From: CAVTYH01 sp963773875
GTDB lineage: Bacteria > Planctomycetota > Planctomycetia > Pirellulales > JADZDJ01
Direction: 5' to 3'
Assembly (NCBI GenBank): GCA_963773875.1
Contig: CAVZCV010000013.1
Coordinates: 124,001 to 188,000, forward strand
Length of the DNA stretch: 64,000 nt
Shown here: positions 8,971 through 18,540 of the stretch, piece after piece
Layout: every line of letters begins with the position of its first letter
Position numbering within the stretch: the first letter of the stretch is position 1
Made by a program: the position numbers and the translations under genes
The notes under the pieces: model-generated
Seen by the model: the letters and a program-made list of their open reading frames with translations, nothing else
Database searches by the model: none
Told to the model about the DNA's origin: nothing

Positions 8971-10041
8971 ATGCCGGAACAAAGCGGTCCATCGTCAGTT
9001 GTCCGTAGTCCGTTGCCTGACCTGCAACGCGATTCCAATACCTACCACGGACAACGGACAACGGACAACCGGCATCCTCGATCTATTATACCTTCCGACT
9101 GGCAATTGGCCGGGCTGCGGTATCACGCATACAACTTCTATTTGCGAAAAAAGTTCGGTAGCCGTGTGCAGAAAGTCAGCCTCGACGCCGGGTTTACTTG
9201 CCCGAATGTGGATGGCACTGTGGCCAAAGGGGGCTGTACGTTTTGTGACAACCGCAGTTTCAGCCCAAGCCGGCGCTCGCCCCGGATGTCGCCTCGCGAT
9301 ATCCAAGGCCAGCTGGCCGAAGGCATGCGGCGGCTGAAGTGGCGCTACGATGTGGACCGTTTCATTGCCTACTTCCAACCGGCGACGAACACGTACGCGC
9401 CGGTGGAAAAGTTAAGGCCGTTGTATGAAGCGGCGATCGCACATCTCGATGTCGTCGGCCTCGCCATCGGCACGCGGCCCGACTGCGTGCCAGACGACGT
9501 GCTCGATTTACTCTCGGACTTGGCTCAGCACACATATCTCTCCGTCGAGTACGGTCTGCAGACAATCCATGATCGGTCGCTCGATTGGATGAACCGCGGC
9601 CATCATCACAGTGCGTTTCTCGATGCCATTGAGCGCAGCCGTGGCCGCGGATTTGAAATTTGCGCTCACGTCATTCTCGGCCTGCCTGGCGAATCGCGTG
9701 CCGACATGCTGGCCACGGCTCGCGAAGTGGCGCGGCTTGGCATCGACTCGGTGAAGATCCACAATCTCTACGCTGTGAAAGACACACCACTGGCGGAACA
9801 GGTAGCACGCGGCGAAGTGCAACTGATGGAGCGCGACGAATACATCAGCGTGCTTATCGATTTTCTCGAACTGTTGCCGCCGGAAATGATTGTCGAACGC
9901 ATCAGCGGTGACGCCCCGCCCGACTATTTTATCGGCCCCGCTTGGTGCCTGGATAAACCAGCACTCCGCGCCGCTCTGGATGCGGAATTGAGCCGCCGCG
10001 ACACGTGGCAGGGGCAGTCTTACATCACGGTGACAAAGTAG
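8971..10041 (+). CDS. TIGR01212-family radical SAM protein (YhcC-like)
   Basis: A radical S-adenosylmethionine protein of the YhcC/TIGR01212 group, whose reaction is not established. It has the family opening LRYHAYNFYLRKKFG, the cluster-binding segment CPNVDGTVAKGGCTFC with three Cys for the 4Fe-4S cluster, YFQPATNTYAP, LSVEYGLQT, and HVILGLPGES in the SAM barrel. The open frame begins at 8722, but the region before 8971 lies over the start of the divergent FHA gene. The ATG at 8971 is the most likely start. The first about 35 residues cover short direct repeats of GGACAACGGACAAC type and are not conserved-looking, so the real start could be even later. Confidence 0.88.
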   Translation: MPEQSGPSSVVRSPLPDLQRDSNTYHGQRTTDNRHPRSIIPSDWQLAGLRYHAYNFYLRKKFGSRVQKVSLDAGFTCPNVDGTVAKGGCTFCDNRSFSPSRRSPRMSPRDIQGQLAEGMRRLKWRYDVDRFIAYFQPATNTYAPVEKLRPLYEAAIAHLDVVGLAIGTRPDCVPDDVLDLLSDLAQHTYLSVEYGLQTIHDRSLDWMNRGHHHSAFLDAIERSRGRGFEICAHVILGLPGESRADMLATAREVARLGIDSVKIHNLYAVKDTPLAEQVARGEVQLMERDEYISVLIDFLELLPPEMIVERISGDAPPDYFIGPAWCLDKPALRAALDAELSRRDTWQGQSYITVTK

Positions 10042-10126
10042 TTTGGATGTCCCATTTGACAGGGTCACGCTGAGGGCAACAGTGTGCGTTCCGAAAGCGT
10101 TTTTACCAGCAAAGGAATCTCGTATC

Positions 10127-10822
10127 ATGACACGATGGATGTTCGGTCTAGTAAGTGGAAGCCTAATTTTCTGTTTGGTCGGTTGCGGGGGGGCCACCGG
10201 CAGCAGTTCCGGCGGCGGAGCGACGCCGCAAGCGGTGTTTGAGAATTTCAAGGCCGCGGCGAAAACTAAGGATTATAAAGCGGCGTTCGCGCAGACGACG
10301 CCGGATTCGCAGGAGTTGGTTGCCGGTGCGATGGCCATGGGAATTAGCATGTTTGGCATGATGGATCCCAATAAAGGTACAGAGGCCAACCAAATTCTGG
10401 AAAAGCATGGCATCAAGAAACTCGATATGACTGGTCCGCCGCCCAATATGAACGATCCGAAGTCGTTCATGAAGCAAATGGTCGGCAGCGTCAAAGACAA
10501 GCCAGCATGTATTGCAGAGATGATCGCCTGGATGGAGAAAAACTCACCGAACAAGGACGCTGCCGCTGCCCCGGGAACCGATGAGTTTGCCAATGCAACT
10601 CTGGAAGAAGTCAAAATCGATGGCAACACGGCAACCGGCACGATCAAGAACCAGAAAGCAACGGGCCCTCAAAAACAGGACGCGCGATTTCAAAAAATTG
10701 GCGATCTGTGGTTCATTGACTTCGCCGCGATGATGCCCGCCGGGCCTGGCATGGGGGCGCCGGGTGCGGGCGTGCCTCCGGCCGGCAACCTCGTTCCCAA
10801 TGGCTTGCCAGGCGGAAAGTGA
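10127..10822 (+). CDS. Putative lipoprotein
   Basis: The start at 10127 follows AAAGGA and gives a clean lipoprotein signal: MTRWM, a hydrophobic core and the lipobox LVGC with Cys20, then a Gly/Ser linker. The mature part (QAVFENFKAAAKTKDYKAAF) resembles DUF4878/SnoaL-like proteins that fold as small cone-shaped domains. The C-terminal half has the pattern NTATGTIKNQ followed by KIGDLWFIDF, typical of such domains. It ends in a Pro/Gly-rich tail. It probably sits in a membrane facing the periplasm; ligand unknown. RNase P RNA follows 67 bases downstream on the same strand. Confidence 0.7.
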   Translation: MTRWMFGLVSGSLIFCLVGCGGATGSSSGGGATPQAVFENFKAAAKTKDYKAAFAQTTPDSQELVAGAMAMGISMFGMMDPNKGTEANQILEKHGIKKLDMTGPPPNMNDPKSFMKQMVGSVKDKPACIAEMIAWMEKNSPNKDAAAAPGTDEFANATLEEVKIDGNTATGTIKNQKATGPQKQDARFQKIGDLWFIDFAAMMPAGPGMGAPGAGVPPAGNLVPNGLPGGK

Positions 10823-10889
10823 CACTTCGCAAGAAATCTCTGCGAACGCCGTCGTCCATTTAAGCGTCGGATATCGTAGAATGGAAATA

Positions 10890-11372
<483 letters not shown>

Positions 11373-11390
11373 CTTTTTGTTGATTTGAAT

Positions 11391-11463
11391 GAACCGCGGA
11401 TTACGCGGATGGACGTGGATCGAACGCATGCTCGACCCGCGATATCCGCGCAATCCGCGGTTT
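11391..11463. repeat. Inverted repeat with AACCGCGGATTACGCGGAT arms
   Basis: The left arm (11391-11410) and the right arm (about 11441-11463) are complementary over about 20 bases with one or two mismatches, with a 30-base loop. It lies just past the RNase P RNA, where it could end transcription, and faces the 3' end of the RHH gene. It looks like a dispersed palindromic repeat. Confidence 0.65.
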
Positions 11464-11484
11464 GTTTTCAATTGCAGACCGATA

Positions 11485-11946
11485 TCACATCCCTGCCGTC
11501 GCCGGCTCTTCTTGTTCATGCCGACGGCGTGGCGGCTGCGGCTTGGAATTCGGCGCTCCTCCAGTGGCGGCCTTTGAAGCGGCCAAATCGCTGTCGAGCC
11601 ACTGGACCAACTTCGAGATGCACAGCTGGTTCATGCTGGTGCATTTCTCATGGGCCTCGACCTGCAAGAACTCGTGCAAGCTCTTTGGCAGGCGAACGGT
11701 AATGACCCGGGTTGGCTCCTTGTCTTCCGGCACCGGCGGGCCTTCTACCCGAAGCTTGGCTAGCATCTGCTGGACCTCGGCGTACTCCGGTGTCTTTTCG
11801 AATTCGGTCAATGCCGCGGCGGATGGGTACATCTGACGGACAATGCCATTCAGTCCCAGCACTTCGCGGAAAAAAGTTACCCAGTCCGGATTTTGATGAA
11901 AAAGCGTCTGTGCGGTGCGAAACACTTCCTGCGGTTTCTGATCCAT
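11485..11946 (-). CDS. RHH DNA-binding protein, HicB-antitoxin-like
   Basis: The C-terminal half contains TRVITVRLPKSLHEFL followed by an Ala/Glu-rich helix and TSMNQLCISKLV. This is the ribbon-helix-helix pattern of HicB-family antitoxins and CopG-like regulators. The N-terminal 80 residues (FRTAQTLFHQNPDWVTFFREVLG) are unassigned, and the tail is Pro/Arg/Glu-rich. The ATG at 11946 is preceded by GAGGAG at ideal spacing, so I use it rather than 11964 or the longer open frame to 12171. No HicA toxin (a small double-stranded-RNA-binding-like protein) lies next to it, so it is probably a stand-alone regulator. Function not known. Confidence 0.72.
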   Translation of the reverse strand: MDQKPQEVFRTAQTLFHQNPDWVTFFREVLGLNGIVRQMYPSAAALTEFEKTPEYAEVQQMLAKLRVEGPPVPEDKEPTRVITVRLPKSLHEFLQVEAHEKCTSMNQLCISKLVQWLDSDLAASKAATGGAPNSKPQPPRRRHEQEEPATAGM

Positions 11947-12404
11947 GTCGTTCTCCTCGGACATCTCGGGTCTATAGACTCCATTCAGTAGCGGCCACGG
12001 TGGTCGCGGTTTGAGGGAATGATGCGGTGCTGTCAAGCAAAGCACCGATGTCATTGCATTGATAGCAGTTACGTCGCCTGTACCGCGATTGCTAAATGTC
12101 GAGGCAGGGGTGCCAAGAATTGAGCAACCTTCGACTTGCACAAAAAGTAGGCATAGGCATTTTTCACACACCCGGAAGTGTCCAATTAGATCGGTCCTGA
12201 AGTGCGTGAAGCTGGGAGATTGGCGGAGAACAGAGACGCGAAAACTCGCGCTGCTAATCTCAAATCGCTCCGCAGGGCGTCAAAAATTGACCCGCGCTAA
12301 AACGACATATTAGAATTGAGCCGGTGAAGGGTCTGCCTGCCTGGACTCCTCTTCTGAGCCGATTCCAATCCGCATCTGCCGGCTCCACCTGCGTCGTTAA
12401 CTAT
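11947..12404. other. Divergent intergenic region
   Basis: About 460 bases between the divergent RHH gene and the kinase gene. I see no convincing ORF, RNA or repeat. It must carry the promoters of both genes, but no consensus sigma70 pair stands out. Confidence 0.5.
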
Positions 12405-13856
12405 ATGAATGAGTCTGGATCCACGCATCGGCGAGCCATACCCCCGCAACCACCCCAACCGGGTCACCCACCGAGCGGCGTAGCTGGAACCGCAGCCAAT
12501 TCAGTTCGAGCCGACTCAGCCAGTCCATCTCAGCCGACTGATTCGCAGTCGCGACAGGCGGACGCACCGTCGCCGGCATCCTTGGCCAATCTTCCGGTCG
12601 ACACTCAGCCGACGGTTATTACGAAGACGCCCGCCCTGGCCCAGTATCCTCTCACTTCGCTTCACCCGCGAGATCTTGGCCGGCTCTTGGAGGGTCAACG
12701 GCTCGGTCACTTCGAACTGCACGAGTTCGTCGGCGGCGGTGGCATGGGCGCCGTCTTTCGAGCCCACGATACGATGCTGAACCGCACGGTGGCCGTGAAG
12801 GTGTTATCGCAGGAACAATCGAGCGATGAAGAAACCCTGCGGCGGTTTCAAAACGAAGCCCAGTCAGCTGCCCGGCTCGACCACGACAACATCAGCCGCG
12901 TGCATTACGTCGGCGAGGACCGCGGCTGGCATTACATCGTCTTCGAGTTCATCGAGGGGCAAAACCTTCGCGATCTTGTCGATCAGCAAGGGCCACTCGA
13001 TCTTGCACCGGCTGTCAGCTACACCCTGCAGATTGCAGACGCGCTGGCGCATGCCAGCGAGCGCGACGTAGTGCACCGCGATATCAAGCCATCGAACGTG
13101 CTGATCACGCCCGATGGGATGGCCAAGCTTGTCGATATGGGCCTCGCACGTTTGCACCAAATCGAGCCCGGAGCAGACGACCTCACCGCCAGCGGCGTCA
13201 CGCTGGGCACGTTCGATTACATTTCGCCCGAGCAAGCGCGCGACCCACGTAGTGCCGATGTGCGCAGTGACATTTATTCGCTGGGCTGCACGCTGTACTT
13301 CATGCTCACCGGCCAGCCTCCGTTTCCCGATGGCACCGTGCTGCAAAAGCTGTTGCAGCATCAAGGGGACGAACCGCCCGACCCGACCGGATTTCGCGCA
13401 GACCTGCCGGACGACTTAGTAAAGGTGCTCGGGCGGATGCTGGCAAAGTCGCCAGAGAAACGGTATCAATCGCCGGAAGAGTTGGTCGCCGACCTTACTG
13501 GTATCGCTGGCCGGCATGGACTTCAGGCGACTGTGCCCAACGGCCCAATTTGGATTTCCCCCTCCGAAGTGCAGCCGACGTTTTGGCAGCGGCATTTGCC
13601 GTGGATCGCCCCGGTGGTTGTGCTCCTGGTGGTTGTCGCGGCGATGGGTTTGATTTCTGCTCGCGATGCTGCGGATGCCGTTCCGCCCCCAGTGCAAAAA
13701 TCGACCGAAACGATGGAAGCACGGCCCGACAAACAACCGGAGCAGAGGGATTCGCCCAAGGCATCGGCTGTCCCGGGATCGGAAAGCAGAGCCTGGCTCC
13801 GCCCGGCGCCGGCGATCGCCCCATTGCGCACCCAACCGTGGCCTCGGGCGGCATAA
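12405..13856 (+). CDS. Membrane Ser/Thr protein kinase (Hanks type)
   Basis: A 483-residue kinase. A Pro/Ser/Gln-rich N-terminal linker of about 95 residues leads to the kinase domain: Gly loop FVGGGGMGAVFRAHD, AVKVL with the ATP-binding Lys, catalytic HRDIKPSNVL, and ISPEQARDP in the activation segment. The DFG motif reads DMG (LVDMGLARL), keeping the Mg-binding Asp. A single membrane helix (WIAPVVVLLVVVAAMGLI) near residue 400 is followed by only about 70 residues of disordered Pro/Ala sequence, short for this group. In another frame the end reads RPIAHPTVASGGIIGKVLLTG up to 13891, so a late frameshift cannot be excluded. The ATG at 12405 was preferred to 12324 because the protein opens naturally there. 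Confidence 0.88.
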   Translation: MNESGSTHRRAIPPQPPQPGHPPSGVAGTAANSVRADSASPSQPTDSQSRQADAPSPASLANLPVDTQPTVITKTPALAQYPLTSLHPRDLGRLLEGQRLGHFELHEFVGGGGMGAVFRAHDTMLNRTVAVKVLSQEQSSDEETLRRFQNEAQSAARLDHDNISRVHYVGEDRGWHYIVFEFIEGQNLRDLVDQQGPLDLAPAVSYTLQIADALAHASERDVVHRDIKPSNVLITPDGMAKLVDMGLARLHQIEPGADDLTASGVTLGTFDYISPEQARDPRSADVRSDIYSLGCTLYFMLTGQPPFPDGTVLQKLLQHQGDEPPDPTGFRADLPDDLVKVLGRMLAKSPEKRYQSPEELVADLTGIAGRHGLQATVPNGPIWISPSEVQPTFWQRHLPWIAPVVVLLVVVAAMGLISARDAADAVPPPVQKSTETMEARPDKQPEQRDSPKASAVPGSESRAWLRPAPAIAPLRTQPWPRAA

Positions 13857-14054
13857 TCGGCAAAGTTTTGTTGACCGGGGAATTCGCTTGACAGATGGCC
13901 GCGGCCAGACTCTATTTTCTTCCACTTTGCGTGTTAAACTTTCAGTGGCCTCATGTGCCGACGATTGGCTCGATCGGCAATTCAAGTTTCCCGCCTGCGT
14001 GTCGTGCCTTTATCAAGCAAAGGCATTCTTCCATCCATCAGGAGTCGCTTCAGC

Positions 14055-14492
14055 ATGAAGAAACTAAGTCTTCTGTCGTTCATCGCTCTCAGCTCCGTGG
14101 CCCTTGTTATGGCATTGAATCCTGGCACCGCGCAATCGCGGCCACAGTACGCCAAAGAATTCGCCAAGATGTATGTAAAGGCCGACAGCACCGACCCGGC
14201 TGAGCAAGCGTTTGCCGCCGCCGTGAAAGGCGCCAAGTGCTCTGTCTGCCATCAACCGGGAGACGACCGCAAACTGCGGAATCGTTACGGGAAGGCGCTT
14301 GCCGAAGTCATTAAGCCCAAGGACGTACCGGAAGGTTGGAAGGGCGAGAAAGACAATAAGAAGATCGAAGAAGCGCTAACTAAAGTCGGCGAGATGCACA
14401 TCGAACCGAAGGATCCGAAATCGCCGACGTACGCGGAGCTGATCAAAGCCGGTAAATTGCCCGGCGGCGAGAAGGCCGACGAGAAGAAGTGA
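14055..14492 (+). CDS. Secreted small protein with one haem c site
   Basis: The start at 14055 has AGGAG ten bases upstream. The 145-residue product has a signal peptide (MKKLSLLSFIALSSVAL to about residue 25), then a single CSVCH haem-binding motif near residue 60, within AVKGAKCSVCHQPGDD. The rest is Lys/Glu-rich (KGEKDNKKIEEAL) and ends GGEKADEKK. The pattern suits a periplasmic monohaem cytochrome c; a Met sixth ligand could be supplied by GEMHIEP. It is a single gene followed by a palindromic terminator, and no electron-transfer partner is adjacent. Confidence 0.75.
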   Translation: MKKLSLLSFIALSSVALVMALNPGTAQSRPQYAKEFAKMYVKADSTDPAEQAFAAAVKGAKCSVCHQPGDDRKLRNRYGKALAEVIKPKDVPEGWKGEKDNKKIEEALTKVGEMHIEPKDPKSPTYAELIKAGKLPGGEKADEKK

Positions 14493-14526
14493 AGTACAAG
14501 CGTCTTGCAATTAGCAGTCCAATCAC

Positions 14527-14554
14527 AAGCCCAGGGGTTGCAACCCCTGGGCTT
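14527..14554. terminator. Palindromic terminator between convergent genes
   Basis: A perfect 28-base palindrome, identical base for base to the one at 2911-2938. It lies between the cytochrome gene (ending 14492) and the convergent zinc-ribbon gene (ending 14586), so it can serve both strands. Confidence 0.7.
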
Positions 14555-14585
14555 TATTATGCGCCACTGAGTATCAATCGCTGAG

Positions 14586-15287
14586 TCACTCAAACATTCC
14601 TTCGGGAAGTCCTTCCACGTTTCGCACCACTACGCGCGTCACCCGATCCCATGCCACGGCAGTCATCGTCAAGGTTCCATCCGCGGCCTGCGAAGCAAAC
14701 AGTCCGTGCGATTGCCGCGAGAGCCGCTCCTCGAACCAATCTGGAACTAGCATCGCGCCGCCGTCTAAATAGAGCTCGATCACCGCGCCCTGATTTTTTT
14801 CATCCCACAATTTTCGCATCAACAAACATAACGAGTGCACGCGGCTCGCGCCAGGAGCGGCATCGACGCCCGAGCCGACCGACTCCAATTCACGATCTTC
14901 GACATTCGCCAAGTCGACTTCCTCGACCTGCTGCGTGTCGGATATCACGGGCACTAAAAATTTCGCGCCGCAGTGTGGGCATTGCCCGGCTTGCCCTTGT
15001 AATCGCGCAGGGCCGTTCAGTCGATGACCGTTAGGGCACAAAAACACGATGCTGTTTTCCGGCATGGCGCGATGACCCGCTAAGTTGAGGCTCGATTCAC
15101 CCGGCGCTCCCGTGGCAGTCACCGGTGCTGGCCCGCCGGTGACGTCCGTCAATCGGACGGCCGGTGCTCCACTGGTGCTTGGAATTCGGAATGCCACGCC
15201 GCACTTAGGGCACTTTGCATCGCGGCCGGCAAGCTCGTCCTGGCAGACAATGCGGTGTCCGTTCGGGCAATTAAATTCCAGCGCCAT
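14586..15287 (-). CDS. Protein with two zinc ribbons
   Basis: About 233 residues. Two Cys4 zinc ribbons of the planctomycete type are visible, each as CPNGH followed by CPxCG: FNCPNGHRIVC with AKCPKCGVAF near residues 5-35, and FLCPNGHRL with GQCPHCGAKF near 80-115. The C-terminal 90 residues (LCLLMRKLWDEKNQGAVIE) are predicted globular and unassigned, with an Asp/Glu-rich linker between. No membrane helix is seen. An ATG three codons upstream (15296) is also possible. Such ribbons often bind nucleic acid or protein, but nothing here decides the role. Confidence 0.72.
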   Translation of the reverse strand: MALEFNCPNGHRIVCQDELAGRDAKCPKCGVAFRIPSTSGAPAVRLTDVTGGPAPVTATGAPGESSLNLAGHRAMPENSIVFLCPNGHRLNGPARLQGQAGQCPHCGAKFLVPVISDTQQVEEVDLANVEDRELESVGSGVDAAPGASRVHSLCLLMRKLWDEKNQGAVIELYLDGGAMLVPDWFEERLSRQSHGLFASQAADGTLTMTAVAWDRVTRVVVRNVEGLPEGMFE

Positions 15288-15311
15288 ATCGTGCACCGTA
15301 GTCTAAATCTG

Positions 15312-15379
15312 TAGGAGCCGTCTCCTGACGGCGATTGGCACTCGTCATCGCGTCATTGGCGACAGGAGTCGCCTCCGAC
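15312..15379. repeat. Imperfect inverted repeat, GGAG(C/G)CG(T/A)CTCCTG arms
   Basis: Two 19-base arms (GGAGCCGTCTCCTGACGGC and its imperfect complement) are separated by about 30 bases in the intergenic region between two divergent zinc-ribbon genes. The same GGAGCCGTCTCC core also occurs inside the FG-GAP coding region near 63638, so it may be a dispersed repeat unit. Confidence 0.5.
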
Positions 15380-15561
15380 AACCTTCTATCGCCAATCACA
15401 TTTTGCGAAACGCGTTCGGAGGAGACAGTCTATCGCAATCGTAGTTCAAGGCCTGCAATGCGACAACACAAACAGACGACCAGCTGCATCCTTGACTTGA
15501 ACTAACGCCAAGTCGACACTAGGGGTTTCCATTACACATAGCTGCTTTTCGCGACTGAACC

Positions 15562-16242
15562 ATGCCGATTGTCGTCGTCTGCCCGAACTGCCACGCCCGA
15601 TTTGAAGTAAGCGAAAAGTTTGCCGGTAAGCAGGGCCCGTGCCCCAAATGCAAAGGCGTCATTAAGATTCCGGAGCTTGGCGAAGAAGTCAAAATTCACG
15701 CCCCGGAAGATTTCGCGGCGGGCGGCAAAGACGCCAAAGGTCGGCCGGTACTCAAGCCGATTGAGCGCACCGAAACCAAAGTGACGCCGGTGCTACTCGT
15801 TGGCGTGTTGGTGGCCGTTGTGTTGGCGTTCGCGGTGGCATTCATTTTGCGCACCAGCGATTTGAAATCGTCGCCGCTAGTGCTGGGTTTAGGCGCTGTA
15901 GTTCTCGCGCCGCCACTTGTCATTGCCGGCTACAGCTTTCTGCGCAATCAAGAATTGGAACCCTACCGTGGCGGCGAGCTATTCGTTCGCGCTGCGATTT
16001 GCTCCGTGGTTTACGCCAGTCTGTGGGGCGCGATGTGGGCCATCAAGCATTTCCTGTTTGGCACCGATGGGCCGCTCGAAACGTTCAACATTGCGGTCCT
16101 GGCGGCGCCGGCGCTCATCATCGGCACGCTCACGGCATTTGCCACGCTCGACCTAGATTTCGGCAGCGGATTTTTCCATTACGTGTTGTATCTGGCGGTT
16201 TGCGTGCTCTTGCGACTGGTCATGAAATTGCCGCCGCTATGA
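15562..16242 (+). CDS. Zinc-ribbon membrane protein
   Basis: 226 residues. The N-terminus is a single zinc ribbon (VVCPNCHARFEV with GPCPKCKGVIKIP), followed by a polar linker. Five hydrophobic segments follow, the first VLLVGVLVAVVLAFAVAFIL, then LGLGAVVLAPPLVIAGY, a third around AAICSVVYASLWGAMWAI, a fourth around FNIAVLAAPALIIGTL and a last one near the C-terminus. This one-ribbon-plus-helices layout is common in planctomycetes and has no assigned function. The HD-domain gene starts six bases after the stop, so the two are probably co-transcribed. Confidence 0.72.
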   Translation: MPIVVVCPNCHARFEVSEKFAGKQGPCPKCKGVIKIPELGEEVKIHAPEDFAAGGKDAKGRPVLKPIERTETKVTPVLLVGVLVAVVLAFAVAFILRTSDLKSSPLVLGLGAVVLAPPLVIAGYSFLRNQELEPYRGGELFVRAAICSVVYASLWGAMWAIKHFLFGTDGPLETFNIAVLAAPALIIGTLTAFATLDLDFGSGFFHYVLYLAVCVLLRLVMKLPPL

Positions 16243-16248
16243 AACTTC

Positions 16249-17580
16249 ATGTCTTCTCTTCGCGATATTCCTGAACTCACCGGCCTGGCGGCGCGAAAAT
16301 CGCTCGTGCGCATTCCGCCGGAACTCGATGTTCCGCTGACCGATCGGGTGCGCCACTTGATCGACACGCCCGAGTTCCGCCGCCTCGCGCACGTCAGCCA
16401 GGTGGGACTTACTGCCCTTGTTTATCCTGCGGCGAGTCATTCGCGATTCGAGCATTCGCTGGGCGTCTATCGGCTGGCGCTTTTGTATCTGCAGCAATTC
16501 TCCTACGACGAACGCTTTACGGCAGCCATCACCCCGGCCGATGCCGAATTATTCATCGTCGCCGCGCTCTTGCACGATCTTGGCCATTGGCCCTTCTGCC
16601 ATCCGATTGAAGATCTACGCCTGCCAGGCGTGCCGCACCATGAGCTGTTCGCCAACAGCTTTTTGCTGGAAGGCGAAATTGCGGATGTCCTGCGCGACGA
16701 ATGGAAAATCAACCCGCGCGATGTCGTCTCGCTGCTCTCGGAAAAGCCGCGCAACGTGCGCTCGAAAATCCTGTCGAGCCTGCTCTCCGGTCCGATCGAC
16801 ATCGACAAGATGGATTACCTGCAGCGCGATAGCCTGCACGCCGGCGTGCCGTACGGTCGGCATTTCGATCAGCAGCGGCTCATCGGCAGCTTGTGCTTGA
16901 ACGCTGCCGGCGATGGCTTGGCAATTACCGATAAAGGCAAGACCGCCGCCGAGATGCTCATCTTCGCGCGCTACATCATGTTCAGCGAAGTCTACTGGCA
17001 TCATGCGGTTCGCTCGGCCACCGCCATGTTGCAGCGCGCGTTTTTCCTGCTGCACGGCACGCTTGATTTAGATTCGCTGTTTCGCTTGACCGATGGCCCA
17101 ATGATCGATGAGCTCGTGCGCAGCGCCGCCGGCAGCGGCGCCGGCGAACTGCTCGAAGGCTTATTCGGCCCGACGCGGCGCTTGTACAAGCGGCTGGCGC
17201 AGTTCAGTTTTTTCCAGGAGCGTACGCTGTACGAACAATTGGCCCGCAGGCCCTATGCGTGGCTGGCACAATGCAGCGAACATTTCGCTTCCGTGGCCAG
17301 CACTGCGCTGGCGCGGCGAATTGCGCCGCATGAAGTGCTGTTCGATGCCCCGCCGATGAAACGCGAGATTGAATTCAACGTCGAGATTTTCTTTCCCAAA
17401 GAACAGCGCTACCGGTTTCTGGCCGATGTCTCGCCGGTGGTGGAAACGCTGGCCACGGGCCAGTTTGACGATTACGTCAAACGCGTCCGCATCTTCGTGC
17501 AGCCGCGGCTGGCCGACGAAATGCGGCGTTTGCCGAATCTTTCGGAGCTGATCGCCCAGGCCATTGCCCGAATGGGGTAG
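16249..17580 (+). CDS. HD-domain phosphohydrolase (dNTPase/SAMHD1-like)
   Basis: A 443-residue metal-dependent phosphohydrolase. Motifs follow the dGTPase/SAMHD1 order: HSRFEHSLGVY supplies the first His, AALLHDLGHWPFCH contains the HD pair, and DIDKMDYLQRD supplies the distal Asp. The N-terminus (IPPELDVPLTDRVRHLIDTPEFRRLAHVSQ) is also typical of this group, for which deoxynucleoside triphosphates are the usual substrates. It starts six bases behind the zinc-ribbon membrane protein and lies upstream of the SOS mutagenesis genes, an arrangement that would suit nucleotide-pool control, though this is inference. Confidence 0.85.
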   Translation: MSSLRDIPELTGLAARKSLVRIPPELDVPLTDRVRHLIDTPEFRRLAHVSQVGLTALVYPAASHSRFEHSLGVYRLALLYLQQFSYDERFTAAITPADAELFIVAALLHDLGHWPFCHPIEDLRLPGVPHHELFANSFLLEGEIADVLRDEWKINPRDVVSLLSEKPRNVRSKILSSLLSGPIDIDKMDYLQRDSLHAGVPYGRHFDQQRLIGSLCLNAAGDGLAITDKGKTAAEMLIFARYIMFSEVYWHHAVRSATAMLQRAFFLLHGTLDLDSLFRLTDGPMIDELVRSAAGSGAGELLEGLFGPTRRLYKRLAQFSFFQERTLYEQLARRPYAWLAQCSEHFASVASTALARRIAPHEVLFDAPPMKREIEFNVEIFFPKEQRYRFLADVSPVVETLATGQFDDYVKRVRIFVQPRLADEMRRLPNLSELIAQAIARMG

Positions 17581-17709
17581 CGATTGGGCGACATCACGAT
17601 GCGCGCACGTCTTCTTACGCGCATTCGCCTGTTTAGCGGCCGGGCTTGCCCCGGGCTCTGCCGCGTCGCGCGCGGAATAAACATCGCCGCTAATCAAAAC
17701 AAATCTTCC

Positions 17710-17737
17710 TTGACGATTATCTATACACAAGTATACT
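17710..17737 (+). promoter_or_regulatory. Promoter of imuA with palindromic candidate operator
   Basis: TTGACG (17710-17715) and TATACT (17732-17737) are spaced by 16 bases, a good sigma70-type pair 41 bases upstream of the imuA ATG. Overlapping the spacer and the -10 is a perfect palindrome TATAC-ACAA-GTATA (17722-17735). imuA-imuB-dnaE2 genes are LexA-regulated in many bacteria, so this is a candidate repressor site. The planctomycete LexA motif is not known to me. Confidence 0.55.
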
Positions 17738-17778
17738 GCAGATAGACAACCGTCTGCTAGCACTGCTAGCACACCTGT

Positions 17779-18540
17779 ATGATATCCACACGCCAAGAAT
17801 GTCGGCAAGACCTGCAGCGGCGAATTCGCCAGCTGGAATGTGCTCACCTGACCAGTTTGGAACGAGTGTCCACTGGCTGCGAGGCGCTCGATAAATTGTT
17901 GCCTGGCAAGGGTTTTCACCGCGGCGCCCTGGTCGAATGGCTGGCCGCACCGGGGAGCGGCGCGGCGGGTTTGGCCCTGCTGGCGGCCCGAGAAGCTTGC
18001 CGCGAAGGAGACACTTTGGTGGTGATCGACGAAGCGCGGCGATTTTATCCGCTGGCCGCAGCCGGCCTGGGCATTGATTTGGCACGCCTAGTGATTGTGT
18101 GTCCGGCGAGCAAAAAAGATTCGCTCTGGGCTGTGCATCAATCGCTGGGCTGCCAGGGCGTCGGGGCGGTGGTCGCCTGGCCGGAAAAGCTCGACGATCG
18201 CGCGTTTCGCCGCATCCAACTGGCCGCCGAACGCGGTCGCAGCCTGGGATTTTTGCTCCGCCCCACCGCCGCCCGTGGCCAACCCACGTGGTCGGAAATT
18301 CAATTGCTCGTGACGGCGCTGCCCTCATGTAGCACGTTTTCCACCCTTCAATCGACTCACACCGCCCGTCGTCTGCGGATCGAACTCCTTCGTTCGCGCA
18401 GCGGTCACACAGGAACCTCCGTGGAACTGGAATTCGACGATGAACACGGCGTCCTCAAAAAAATCGACACAGCGCACGCTCTGCCTTTGGCTCCCCCATT
18501 GGCCGCTCGATCGGCTGGCCGCCACTCGTCCGGAGCTTAA
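17779..18540 (+). CDS. imuA: ImuA-like translesion-synthesis protein
   Basis: A RecA/SulA-like protein of the imuA-imuB-dnaE2 mutagenesis set. It opens with a helical segment and STGCEALDKLLPGKGFHRGALVEWL, as ImuA proteins do, then APGSGAAGLALLAAREA in place of a canonical Walker A, GDTLVVIDEARRFYPLAAAG, and LVIVCPASKKDSLWAVHQSL. The 253 residues match the family. ImuA helps recruit ImuB and DnaE2 at lesions in species where it has been studied. Its 3' end overlaps the imuB start by about 100 bases, more than usual, so the last 25 residues (LPLAPPLAARSAGRHSSGA) may be a wrong-frame tail from an indel. A promoter lies at 17710. Confidence 0.82.
   Translation: MISTRQECRQDLQRRIRQLECAHLTSLERVSTGCEALDKLLPGKGFHRGALVEWLAAPGSGAAGLALLAAREACREGDTLVVIDEARRFYPLAAAGLGIDLARLVIVCPASKKDSLWAVHQSLGCQGVGAVVAWPEKLDDRAFRRIQLAAERGRSLGFLLRPTAARGQPTWSEIQLLVTALPSCSTFSTLQSTHTARRLRIELLRSRSGHTGTSVELEFDDEHGVLKKIDTAHALPLAPPLAARSAGRHSSGA

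Noticed and set aside
11485..11946. HicAB toxin-antitoxin pair
   Set aside because: The RHH protein looks like a HicB antitoxin, but no HicA-like small toxin gene lies on either side.
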